Under the pieces are notes generated by a model. It was not told the DNA's origin, did no database searches, and saw only the letters and a program-made list of their open reading frames with translations. Below, one piece after another: positions 24,358-32,694 of a DNA stretch of 37,811 nucleotides. The stretch lies in assembly GCA_038116745.1 (NCBI GenBank), contig JAYODW010000042.1, forward strand, positions 1-37,811, in the 5' to 3' direction. The stretch comes from JAYODW01 sp038116745. Its GTDB lineage: Bacteria > Pseudomonadota > Gammaproteobacteria > Ga0077536. A program made the position numbers and the translations under genes. The stretch's first letter is position 1. Every line of letters begins with the position of its first letter.

Positions 24358-25941
24358 TTACTCGAAGTCCTCAGGGTTGAAATTGCGCTCGTCAGACCGC
24401 GTGCTGCTCTTGCCCGTCGCTGGGAAGCTTTCTTCGAACATCTGGGTCATACGCGCGATTTCATCTGTCGCCAGCTGCTGCGGAAATCCTGACAGTATGC
24501 CAGTCACGTTACGGAAGGGTTTTCCGAGATGCATGCCCTCTGAATCGATGGTGTACTCGCGGATTTCCTTATCGTGCGCTGACCCGCGCATCTTGAGTAC
24601 CGTGAGACCGCGGCGCATTTCACCGAGCATCTCAACGTAGCGCAGCAGGATGATCGAGTCTGTCGTAGTCGATATGTGGGCTTCGGTTACCGACGTACCG
24701 CCCAGAAGAGTGGGCGTAGTCGCGGTGAACAGCCCGCTCACTTCGCGGTGCTTGATCAGCGAGGTCAACCCGACGACAAACTCCCGGTAGCTCTTCAGGG
24801 TGGAAACGCGTTCCAGAGCTGACAGGCTGTCCACGCCGATACGGGAAGGTTTGAATTCCTCGATGATCCGTCTCATCGTCACGAGATGGTCTTCCAGGCC
24901 GCAGGACTCCGGGTATACGCAGACCAGCTTCACGCGCCCCTTTTTTTCCATATCTTCAAGGTCCATCCCCCAGCCCGCCGCGTTGCGGATAAGCTGTTCT
25001 CGACTTTCCTCGAAGGCAAACAGCAAACAGCGGTCGCCCTTAGTTGCGCCACCATGGATGAACTCGGTTGTCAGCAGGGTCTTGCCACAGCCCGTCGCAC
25101 CTGTGACAAGAATCACCGAGTCGCGCAGGAAACCGCCTCCGCACATGCGGTCGAGCTCGTCATTACCACAGGTTATGCGGACGTTCGAAGATCGCTGCGT
25201 CAGCTCGATCGAAGACAGCGGCAGGCAGACGAGGCCCTGTTCGGGGACCACTGTGAACGGATACTCGCCCTTACGGTGCGATGACCCCCGGAACTTCAAC
25301 GTTTCGATAGTCCGCCGGCGTTTTTCTTCATCCAGAAAGTTGCGCAGGATGATGACGTTATCAGCCACGAATTCCTCAACCCCGAAGCGGCTGATCGGAC
25401 CGTAGTCGGCAGCGCGTTCCGCGGTCATTACCGCCGTCAGTCCAATTTTCTTCATCGCGCTGACCAGGCGCAGGAGCTCGAGCCGCACGGTCAGGGTGTC
25501 CACAAACATGGTGAAAATGGCGCCCAGGGAATCGAGCGATATACGGCGGGCACTAATCTGCTTGGCGGCGCTTTCGATGCGCGCCATCAGCGCGCCAAGG
25601 TCGTACGACCCGGCGATCATTGTTTCTTCGAGCTCGGGTGAAGCGTCCACGAAAGCCCACTTTCCCTCGGCTTCCCACTTCGCGATCTCCCAGCCCATAC
25701 TGCCCATGTTGGCTCGGATATCGTCAGGCTTTTCCTCAAACGTCACAAAAACGCCCGGCTCCCCCCAATTCTGAATGCCCGCAGCCAGAAACTGCACTGC
25801 AAGAATAGTTTTGGCACTGCCTGCAGTGCCTGCCACCAGAGTTGTCCGGCCGCAAGGAAACCCCCCGTCCGTTATGGCATCTAGACCTGGGATCCCGGTA
25901 GGAAGCTTCTCCAGAGAAGCGATAGGGCTTGAGTTGGCCAT
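24358..25941 (-). CDS. kaiC: KaiC, double-domain circadian clock ATPase/autokinase homologue
   Basis: The 527-aa protein has two RecA-like domains, CI (about 10-245) and CII (about 255-500). CI has Walker A GTAGSAKT (38-45) and catalytic Glu69/Glu70; CII has Walker A GATGCGKT (281-288) and Glu311/Glu312. In the CII segment SVTEAHISTTTDS, Thr419, Ser424 and Thr425 line up with Thr426, Ser431 and Thr432 of Synechococcus KaiC, so autophosphorylation should be possible. An A-loop-like stretch follows (FRNVTGILSGFPQQLATDE), then a longer polar acidic tail. The ATG directly abuts the kaiB stop, with GAGG inside the end of kaiB, so the two are coupled. Confidence 0.93.
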   Translation of the reverse strand: MANSSPIASLEKLPTGIPGLDAITDGGFPCGRTTLVAGTAGSAKTILAVQFLAAGIQNWGEPGVFVTFEEKPDDIRANMGSMGWEIAKWEAEGKWAFVDASPELEETMIAGSYDLGALMARIESAAKQISARRISLDSLGAIFTMFVDTLTVRLELLRLVSAMKKIGLTAVMTAERAADYGPISRFGVEEFVADNVIILRNFLDEEKRRRTIETLKFRGSSHRKGEYPFTVVPEQGLVCLPLSSIELTQRSSNVRITCGNDELDRMCGGGFLRDSVILVTGATGCGKTLLTTEFIHGGATKGDRCLLFAFEESREQLIRNAAGWGMDLEDMEKKGRVKLVCVYPESCGLEDHLVTMRRIIEEFKPSRIGVDSLSALERVSTLKSYREFVVGLTSLIKHREVSGLFTATTPTLLGGTSVTEAHISTTTDSIILLRYVEMLGEMRRGLTVLKMRGSAHDKEIREYTIDSEGMHLGKPFRNVTGILSGFPQQLATDEIARMTQMFEESFPATGKSSTRSDERNFNPEDFE

Positions 25942-26238
25942 TCAGTACCTCGTTTTTCTGTCAGAAGCCGGTTGGATATCCAATCCGGCCAAAACCTTAC
26001 GTTCATCGGTCATGTCCCCGATGATCCTACGCACAGGTTCAGGGGTTTTCCGGATGAGGGTAGGAGTCGCGATGATGCGCTCGCGTTCAGCGAGCTGCGG
26101 TTGTTCGAGCACGTCAAATACCACGAGCTCTGCGTCGCTACCCAGCGTGTCATGGCAAATCCTTTGCAGCTGGCTCACCGCGCGCACGGATCGAGAGGTC
26201 TTACCGGTGATGTAGAGATGCAAAAGCAGCTTGGTCAT
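25942..26238 (-). CDS. kaiB: KaiB, fold-switching clock protein homologue
   Basis: The 98-aa protein matches cyanobacterial KaiB over its full length. Visible family features are LHLYITGKTSRSVRAVSQL, VVFDVLEQPQLAERERIIATPTLI and PVRRIIGDMTDERKVLAGLD; the last is the C-terminal region that refolds when KaiB binds KaiC CI. In the known clock KaiB opposes KaiA and promotes KaiC dephosphorylation, and releases output kinases. The stop touches the kaiC start. GAGG precedes the ATG. Confidence 0.93.
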   Translation of the reverse strand: MTKLLLHLYITGKTSRSVRAVSQLQRICHDTLGSDAELVVFDVLEQPQLAERERIIATPTLIRKTPEPVRRIIGDMTDERKVLAGLDIQPASDRKTRY

Positions 26239-26283
26239 GTTTGCCTCAACTTAAACCGAGAAGATTGTGGGTGAAAACCATCG

Positions 26284-27108
26284 TTATGACGCATGCAGGC
26301 GGTAGTACGACACGAGATAACCCATCAGCTGGAGCACAACGAGCCGACTTTCATCCAGCAGGCCACGCGCGTGGGCGGGCAACTGACCATGAACCTGCTC
26401 GACAAGACAAGCGCCGTGGAGCTCCATGACATCGCGCGGCCCGGACAAACGCCGCCCCAGTTGGTAGGCCAGGCTACGCAATCCCTCGTTGAGCGGATTG
26501 CGGTCCTGCTTATAGATGCGCATGTCGACGGCCAGTCGGAGCAGACGCTCGTACTCTTTAGAGGCCTCGCTGAAAAACTGGGCGTCGGCCTCGCTGAGCT
26601 TGCGAACACCGTAGTAACCAGCAGAAATCGAGGTCCCCAGATCGGCGCTCAGCTCGCCAATGAGCATATTCTCAGCGTCATGCGCTTGTTTGTCTTCGTC
26701 GGCTCGCTCGGCTACCAGCATTGCGAGGCGGGCGCGCTCCAGGGCATAGCGCACCGACCGGGCCAGCCACTCCGGAGGCAACTGATTTTTTATCAGGAAA
26801 TCCTGCGCGCCCAGCTTGAGGCATTCGCGAGCAAGCCCGTCGTCGTCTCTACCCGAGACCACCACGATAGGCGCGCGGATGCCTGTCTCAAGAATACGCA
26901 CCAGCGTCATCGAGCCTTCTGAATCCGGGAGATTCAGATCGGCCAGGATCACATCGAAGGATTCCTCCTCCAATCGACGCAGCCCTTCGGCGAGCGTCCT
27001 TGCGGTGGTCAAGGTGAAACTCCCGAGATAGTCGTGCGAAAACACCTCGCGGGCGACTAATTCATCCGCAGTGCTATCCTCGAGCATGAGTACCTGGGTC
27101 AACGCCAC
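26284..27108 (-). CDS. Receiver domain fused to a KaiA-like/RsbU-N-fold helical domain (candidate KaiA3-type)
   Basis: Residues 1-130 are an intact receiver: acidic pair Glu10/Asp11, phosphoacceptor Asp57 (ILADLNLPD) and Lys107 (FLIK). Residues 145-274 are helical and resemble the KaiA C-terminal domain: YYGVRKLSEADAQ ... YERLL (165-190), VMELHGACLVEQ (227-238) beside KaiA VVEIHMELIDEF, and LLDESRLVVLQLMGYLVSYYRL (250-271) beside its last helix. That fold is shared with the RsbU N-terminal domain, so either label could be right. KaiA stimulates KaiC phosphorylation; here a receiver may add phosphorelay control. Start is GTG with a strong GGGGAGGA site. It overlaps the upstream regulator by ten bases and sits 45 bases before kaiB. 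Confidence 0.7.
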   Translation of the reverse strand: MALTQVLMLEDSTADELVAREVFSHDYLGSFTLTTARTLAEGLRRLEEESFDVILADLNLPDSEGSMTLVRILETGIRAPIVVVSGRDDDGLARECLKLGAQDFLIKNQLPPEWLARSVRYALERARLAMLVAERADEDKQAHDAENMLIGELSADLGTSISAGYYGVRKLSEADAQFFSEASKEYERLLRLAVDMRIYKQDRNPLNEGLRSLAYQLGRRLSGPRDVMELHGACLVEQVHGQLPAHARGLLDESRLVVLQLMGYLVSYYRLHAS

Positions 27109-27563
27109 GTGTCCTCCCCTGGATTGGTCTCGGAAGGCAGCTTAACGAGTTCAAACCAGAACGATTCGAGTTTTCCCAGCGCCTCGCGAAAGTCGTCGAA
27201 ATCCAGGGGTTTGACCAGATAGCAGTTTGCGTGGCTCAGGTACGCGGCGTGCACGTCAGCCTGAGCGGCCGAGCTGGTGAGCACGATGACGGGGATCTCT
27301 CTCAGTTGCGGATCCTGTTTGATGATATCCAGCAACTCCTGACCGCCAAGAAGCGGCAGATTCAGGTCCAGAAATATTATGTCAGGCCGCGATACGCCCT
27401 CGAATCGACCTTCCCGGCGCAGAAACAGTAGTGCCTCTTTCCCGTCATGCACGACGTCGAGTTCATTCGCGATTTTCCAACCGCGGAGCACTTCCTGGGT
27501 GATTAACACATCCGAAGGGCTATCTTCGACCAGCAATACTTTGACCCGCTCACCACCCTTCAT
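27099..27563 (-). CDS. Single-domain response regulator (Rcp1/CheY-like)
   Basis: The 154-aa protein is a single receiver with Glu13/Asp14, phosphoacceptor Asp66 (IIFLDLNLPLLGG) and Lys118 (YLVKP). The sequence is of the Rcp1 type, in which a phytochrome-like or PAS kinase donates the phosphate. It has no DNA-binding or enzymatic output domain, so it acts through protein contacts. Its ATG overlaps the stop of the PAS histidine kinase (ATGA), and its end overlaps the receiver-KaiA-like gene by ten bases. Confidence 0.92.
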   Translation of the reverse strand: MKGGERVKVLLVEDSPSDVLITQEVLRGWKIANELDVVHDGKEALLFLRREGRFEGVSRPDIIFLDLNLPLLGGQELLDIIKQDPQLREIPVIVLTSSAAQADVHAAYLSHANCYLVKPLDFDDFREALGKLESFWFELVKLPSETNPGEDTWR

Positions 27564-29902
27564 TTCAAGTTTTCCTTGGTTCCTGGCAGGGTAAAGACAA
27601 ATACCGCCCCGCCCGCAGCGCCGGAGCGAGCCCGGATGCTTCCACCGAACAGCGTAACGATTTTCCGGCAGATAGCCAGCCCTATCCCCATTCCAGGGTA
27701 GGTATCGCGAGGGTGCAGCCGCTGGAACATGCCAAAGATGCGTTCAGCGAACTCCGCCTCGAGGCCGATACCGTTGTCGGCGACAGTGAACTCCCAGAGC
27801 CCCTCCGCACCTCTCCAGACTGCGTCAACCCTGACTTCAGGCGGCCTTTCGCCGCGGAATTTGATTGCGTTTCCGATCAGGTTCTGGAACAGCTGCTGCA
27901 CCAGCTTGGCATTGGCCAACACGACGGGAAGATCGCTGCGCGTGACTGTCGCACCGGACTCTTCAATCGACACCGCCAGGCCAGCCAGGGCGCGCTCAAA
28001 GGCCTCGTTACAGTTGACGATCTCCTGCATATTTTCTCGGGAACCTACCCGAGAGAATGCAAGCAGCGCTTCAATTAAGCCTCGCATACGCGTAGCGCCA
28101 TCAACCGCATGCTGCGCGAGCTGCGCGCTGCGTTCGTCCAGGCCGCCCAGGCGCTGGACCAGCAACTGAACGCAGCTGCCGACTGCACGCAACGGCTCCT
28201 GCAGGTCGTGTGAGGCGACATAGGCGAACTGCTCGAGCTCAGCGTTGGAGCGCTCAAGCTCTTGACGTGACGTGCGCTCGAGCTTGACCTGCTCGGCGAG
28301 CTCGCGCTGGGTCCGTTTGAGCAGAGAAATGTCTTGTCCCAGCACCAGGTAGCCCACGATTGCGCCGTTGTCGTGCAGCGCCACGCTCACATCCAGCAGC
28401 AGGTAAATATCCTCCCTGTCTGCTAGCTCCGGCGCGGCGCGCGTGAGTTTCCATTCCGACGTCTGGCTGTGGCCGTGCTGTATAGGTGCCGTCAGTTCGT
28501 GGAAGAAAGCGGTGCGTTCCTGCTCAGACCCAACGCTCGCCGGAGCGAGGCGATCAGGCGCCGTGCGCACCAGCGGGAACAGACCATTAATCACCTGAGG
28601 GGCCGTGCAGCCGAGCAGTCGCCCTGCTTCATGATTGAACAATTGCACCCGCCCTTCCGGGTCGGTCGCGATCACTGCGGCACCGGCGTTCTCGATCACC
28701 GCGAGGTTGAACGCATCCTGCTGACGCCGCTCCACCTCCGCCTCTACCCGCTCAGTGATGTCATGGATAAAGCCCGCAATCAGACGACGTTCACCGTTTT
28801 CAATGAGGCTACCGGTCACAATGACCGGGACTAGGGCCTCATCCCGCCGGTGCAGCGTCTCCAGCGAGACCCGCTCTCCGGCCTTAAGACGCTGCCATAT
28901 GCGGTCGAGCGCCGTCACGTCCGTGTTCGGATCGAAGTCCACCGGCGATAACTCTGTCAGTTTTTCCCTGTCCATTCGGTAATGCCGGCAGGTGGCATCG
29001 TTCACATACGTGAAGCGGTAGTTGTCTTGCGGGTCGAGCACATAGACAGGATCGTCGACCATGTTGACCAGATCGCGAAACAGCGTGCCAAGCTGCATGT
29101 AGAAACCGGCGCGCTGTTCGGCAGCGTAGCGCTGGCTGGCATCGCGCAGAATGACGGCGTAACCCGCGAGTTCGTCCCCATCACCGGATAGTCGTGAAAT
29201 CGAAGTGACCAGCGGAACCTTCGAGCCATCTTTACGATGGAAAAATCGGTCCGTGTTGCGGTGCTCGGATGTGGCTTGGAGCAGCCCGTCCATGTCGAGC
29301 GCGGGACTGCCGCTGCCTTCTTGTGCTGTAACGGCGGCGCTCTGAATCGACCCCGCATCAAGAGATGGAAACCTGCGCTGGCCGATAATCTCCAGTCCCG
29401 AGTAGCCCAACGTCTCCTGAGCGCATCGGTTGAACAGCTCAATCGTTCCATCCGCGTCTGTCATCACGAAACCGAGTCCAGGATGGCTGTAGAGCATCTC
29501 AAAAATGTCGGTCTGCAGACCCGCGCTCTGCGTCCCGGACAGTTCAACAAAAACCCCCTGAGTGCTCAAAAGGCGATCATCTTCGCGGTTGACAGCTACA
29601 GAGCCCGTGCAGGGCACCCGGTGTCCATTGCGGGCGACGAAGGTAACCTCAGCCGTAGCGTGATCCTCGGCACCGGACATCAGCCGTTCGAACAGGTCGT
29701 AACAATGCGGTAGGCAGTCGGGATGAAGCACATCAAAAACGCGCAGCTGCTTGATTTCATCCACGGAATACCCGAGAACAGCTCGCCACCTGCGGTTGGT
29801 GTACAAAAAACGTCCATCCGGGTCGACGCTCTGAATGAGTGCCCGGCCCGTCTCGAATAATCCGTCGGTTAGTGGATCCGCTCCTGAGGCGACTGAATTC
29901 AT
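27560..29902 (-). CDS. Cytoplasmic PAS-rich histidine kinase
   Basis: The 780-aa protein has about four PAS domains (near 12-125, 130-255, 275-395 and 400-535), a short coiled coil, a HisKA domain with the phosphoacceptor His565 in VASHDLQEPLRAV, and an ATPase domain with N-box Asn678, DNGIG at 709-713 and GMGIGLAI. The HDLQEPLR box is the phytochrome-like kind that partners with Rcp1-type regulators, exactly the gene it overlaps. No transmembrane segment is visible, so input is intracellular (redox, light via flavin, or a small ligand). Confidence 0.92.
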   Translation of the reverse strand: MNSVASGADPLTDGLFETGRALIQSVDPDGRFLYTNRRWRAVLGYSVDEIKQLRVFDVLHPDCLPHCYDLFERLMSGAEDHATAEVTFVARNGHRVPCTGSVAVNREDDRLLSTQGVFVELSGTQSAGLQTDIFEMLYSHPGLGFVMTDADGTIELFNRCAQETLGYSGLEIIGQRRFPSLDAGSIQSAAVTAQEGSGSPALDMDGLLQATSEHRNTDRFFHRKDGSKVPLVTSISRLSGDGDELAGYAVILRDASQRYAAEQRAGFYMQLGTLFRDLVNMVDDPVYVLDPQDNYRFTYVNDATCRHYRMDREKLTELSPVDFDPNTDVTALDRIWQRLKAGERVSLETLHRRDEALVPVIVTGSLIENGERRLIAGFIHDITERVEAEVERRQQDAFNLAVIENAGAAVIATDPEGRVQLFNHEAGRLLGCTAPQVINGLFPLVRTAPDRLAPASVGSEQERTAFFHELTAPIQHGHSQTSEWKLTRAAPELADREDIYLLLDVSVALHDNGAIVGYLVLGQDISLLKRTQRELAEQVKLERTSRQELERSNAELEQFAYVASHDLQEPLRAVGSCVQLLVQRLGGLDERSAQLAQHAVDGATRMRGLIEALLAFSRVGSRENMQEIVNCNEAFERALAGLAVSIEESGATVTRSDLPVVLANAKLVQQLFQNLIGNAIKFRGERPPEVRVDAVWRGAEGLWEFTVADNGIGLEAEFAERIFGMFQRLHPRDTYPGMGIGLAICRKIVTLFGGSIRARSGAAGGAVFVFTLPGTKENLK

Positions 29903-29987
29903 GGCGCTGCAGGCTCGTTGCGCGACCGTGCATCGCTAGTGTGCGCTCTACACACGCCTGTGCCCAGTAACCCCAGCCGTCGATTCG

Positions 29988-32321
29988 TCATCCCGCAGAA
30001 GCTTTGCGCATGCTGGGGTCAGCTATGGCCTGATACTCAGCCTTAGACACAGGAAGTCCGCTGAGCGCGGCGGTGACCTGGCGCGCGACGAAAGGCTCGA
30101 TCAGCACGTCGTCATAGCCGAGCTTGCCCAGTTCCGAGCGCCGCTTTTTCAGGTCCCGGTTTTCGCTGCACAGCACGAATCTAGGCCTGTTACCTTTCCA
30201 GCGGCCAGCTTGCATGGCGCTCATAGATTCACCTAGCGAGGCCCAGCCTTCTTGGTCAGCGCCCACCAGGACAGCGTTGAAAATATCGGTGCTTAACCGT
30301 CTCGGGAGCTCTTGTAGGTTTTCCGCAATTTCGACATCCACGTCCTGAAAGCTGAGCGCCTGGTACAGGTCCAATCTCGAGTTGGGGCTCAGCAGGACCA
30401 GTATCCGTGTTCCCTCGAGATGTCGTGGCGGCGTCGCGGCTCCCAGCTCCAGGCCAAACTCAAAGACCGTCCCCTCGCCAGCGCCGAAAAGAACGGGGGT
30501 GCGGTTCACGGTGAGTTCCCCGCCCATCGAAGCGACAGTCCGTGCGCTCAGTGGCAAGCCGATTCCGTCAGTACTGTCAGTGTCTGTCCTGTCACGAGTC
30601 ATCGACAGGTCGCCCGCCAGCAGACCCCTGAGCCGCTCCAAACTGGTTTCGGACCCGTTATCCTGGACGGAGATCCGAACTCGCCTTTGCAGTCCGCGGC
30701 TAGCCTGGCTTCTCACCACGACTTCAACGATGCTTACCTGGTCCGCCTTCAGCGCGTTTTCTATCAGGCTCAGCAGCACGAGGGAAATTTTGTCAGGGTC
30801 GCCCAGGAACCAGCGCTCATCCGCGGTCTCAAGAGTCCATCGCACCTGTTGACCAGCTGCCAGGAATAGCGAGAGCGCCTCGTCAATCTGGGCGGCCAGT
30901 GCCTGGAGATCAAACAGCTTGCGCGCAGGAGCCTCGTGCTCTGTAGTGTCACGCACAACATTGACCAGTCGGGAGATGGTCTGGCTGAGGCGATCAGATG
31001 ACGCCAGTATCACGCCAACCATGTCTCCGCCGGCCTGTCCGGTCATCATCGGCAACAGCGCCTGGGCCGCTGCCATCACACCGTTCAGCGGCGTGCGCAG
31101 TTCGTGGCTGATGGTTTGAACGAAGTCATCGCGGTCGGCTGTAGCACGCTTAAGATCAACCGCCATCTGAAGCAGCGCGCTTGTGCGAGTTCGGAGTTTG
31201 GCCCGCAGGAGCTCGCGTTCGCCGACCAGCAGTTCTTCGAGTGCTCGAGCGTCGCTCACATCGCGCAGGGTAACGAAGATGTTAGAGTCGAGTTCGTCCC
31301 CTTTTGTGAAGAGCGCCTCAAGCACGCGCTCTTTACCGTCCGGTGTCAGTACGGAGATAGTCTCCATACCCGACGTTTCTGCAGCGACCATCAGGGAGAA
31401 TTCGGTCCCAGTCAGGTCCGAGCCTGAAACGCTTAGAAGCCGACGTGCGGCGGCGTTCGCAAAGATGACCACCCTGTTGGCGGTGAGTTCAACAACACCG
31501 TCAGCGACGGCGTTCAATATGTAGCGCCAGCGCTCCTCGGCACGTCGCACCATAGCCTGTTCATTGCTGATGCGAATTTCGAGGTCTACCTCTGCGGTTA
31601 CATCTGCCGCAGACAGGTAGAAATACTCCCGACCCTTGCGATGACTGCGCCGATCGATCGCGACCTCGTAAGAACACGTCCTTGATTCCGCATCGCTCAG
31701 CGTCAATCGGGTGCGGTCACGCATGATGTTCGCCGACAGCATTTTACGGAGCACCGTCTGCAGCGACTCGGGCAGGTCGCGGGCGCTACGTCCGCGCACA
31801 TCGCTGCCCTCCAGCGCGAACACATTGCGCCAGGCCACGTTCGCTGCGCGGTAGGTCAGGCCGTCTGGATAGACCACCGCCATAGGCACAACGGAGGCCT
31901 CGAGGGATTCAACCAAAAAAAGCTGCAGTCTGCGATTCAAAATCTCCATTCGGGCGTACAGAAGACACCCCGCTATGGCTACGAGCATCAGCAATCCGAA
32001 GGGCAGGAGGTGAACAGCGCCGTCACCCGATGTAAACAGCAGGTCTAGATTGACCTCCCCGGTCGACACCAGCAAGAACGGAATTGCGAGCGCCATCACG
32101 AGCGCTGAAAAAATCCCGGCCCAAAGTCCCCCGAGCCAGAGTGCGGCTACCTGAGCTGCCAAAAAAAGCGGCGACACATGATCAGCCCATTCGTTGTCGC
32201 TTGGGGCTGCGGCGGCAAGCAGAATTGCCAGCGCTGTCGGGATAGCGCACGCCGCAACAAATCGCCCATTGAGGCGGGACGAACCTCGGCCTGCTATGTG
32301 TTGATGGCTGTTAAATGCCAT
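29988..32321 (-). CDS. Membrane histidine kinase with C-terminal pseudo-receiver (CikA-like plan)
   Basis: The N-terminus has about four transmembrane segments (residues 20-130), followed by two PAS domains (about 135-250 and 265-375), a HisKA domain with His406 (TISHELRTPLNGV), an ATPase domain (Asn in SLIENALKAD; DNGSE; GIGL), and a receiver-like domain at about 636-756. That last domain is degenerate: the acidic pair is Ser-Pro (RILVLLSP), the phosphoacceptor position is Gly687 (AVLVGAD), and the Lys is Glu742 (VLIEPF). In cyanobacterial CikA a similar pseudo-receiver binds KaiB instead of taking phosphate. An ATG with GGAAAG precedes the start. Confidence 0.88.
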   Translation of the reverse strand: MAFNSHQHIAGRGSSRLNGRFVAACAIPTALAILLAAAAPSDNEWADHVSPLFLAAQVAALWLGGLWAGIFSALVMALAIPFLLVSTGEVNLDLLFTSGDGAVHLLPFGLLMLVAIAGCLLYARMEILNRRLQLFLVESLEASVVPMAVVYPDGLTYRAANVAWRNVFALEGSDVRGRSARDLPESLQTVLRKMLSANIMRDRTRLTLSDAESRTCSYEVAIDRRSHRKGREYFYLSAADVTAEVDLEIRISNEQAMVRRAEERWRYILNAVADGVVELTANRVVIFANAAARRLLSVSGSDLTGTEFSLMVAAETSGMETISVLTPDGKERVLEALFTKGDELDSNIFVTLRDVSDARALEELLVGERELLRAKLRTRTSALLQMAVDLKRATADRDDFVQTISHELRTPLNGVMAAAQALLPMMTGQAGGDMVGVILASSDRLSQTISRLVNVVRDTTEHEAPARKLFDLQALAAQIDEALSLFLAAGQQVRWTLETADERWFLGDPDKISLVLLSLIENALKADQVSIVEVVVRSQASRGLQRRVRISVQDNGSETSLERLRGLLAGDLSMTRDRTDTDSTDGIGLPLSARTVASMGGELTVNRTPVLFGAGEGTVFEFGLELGAATPPRHLEGTRILVLLSPNSRLDLYQALSFQDVDVEIAENLQELPRRLSTDIFNAVLVGADQEGWASLGESMSAMQAGRWKGNRPRFVLCSENRDLKKRRSELGKLGYDDVLIEPFVARQVTAALSGLPVSKAEYQAIADPSMRKASAG

Positions 32322-32694
32322 GACATCTTTCCGTAGCCTGGAATAAAAACAGACATACCGCCGTTATACATGTCGATGACGATTAAACTATGCTTATTAG
32401 TTATAAAAGATCCATTTATGCTGTATTTAGGAATTAAAAAGGCATGCCACTCAGCCAGATAGTTCACGAGCAATCGTTAGGTATCGCCTGCCGGTTTTAG
32501 TGAAAGTAAAAACCTATCATTTTGGCTCAACCTGGCTAAGGTGGTACACAATCACCGGAGCACCAGCGCTAGTCCAGGAATTTCGGTCGTCGCGGCATCG
32601 ATCATCGGCTCGATCCGGGCAGAGGCAGGCAACCCGACCCACGCTCTCCTCGGACCTCTGCCAGACTCTTAACGCGATTACCTATGCAACAACA
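32322..32694. promoter_or_regulatory. 373-bp intergenic region, candidate promoter of the downstream kai genes
   Basis: This is the largest gap inside the minus-strand gene series, and the part at 32330-32460 is markedly AT-rich against its GC-rich surroundings. It contains several -10-like hexamers on the minus strand (within the 32390-32430 stretch) but I cannot pick one with confidence. It probably gives the kinase-to-kaiC genes a promoter separate from the CheB-CheR gene. Confidence 0.4.

Noticed and set aside
32490..32515. GGTTTT/AAAACC hairpin as a terminator of the CheB-CheR gene
   Set aside because: On the transcribed strand the T-run precedes instead of follows the stem.
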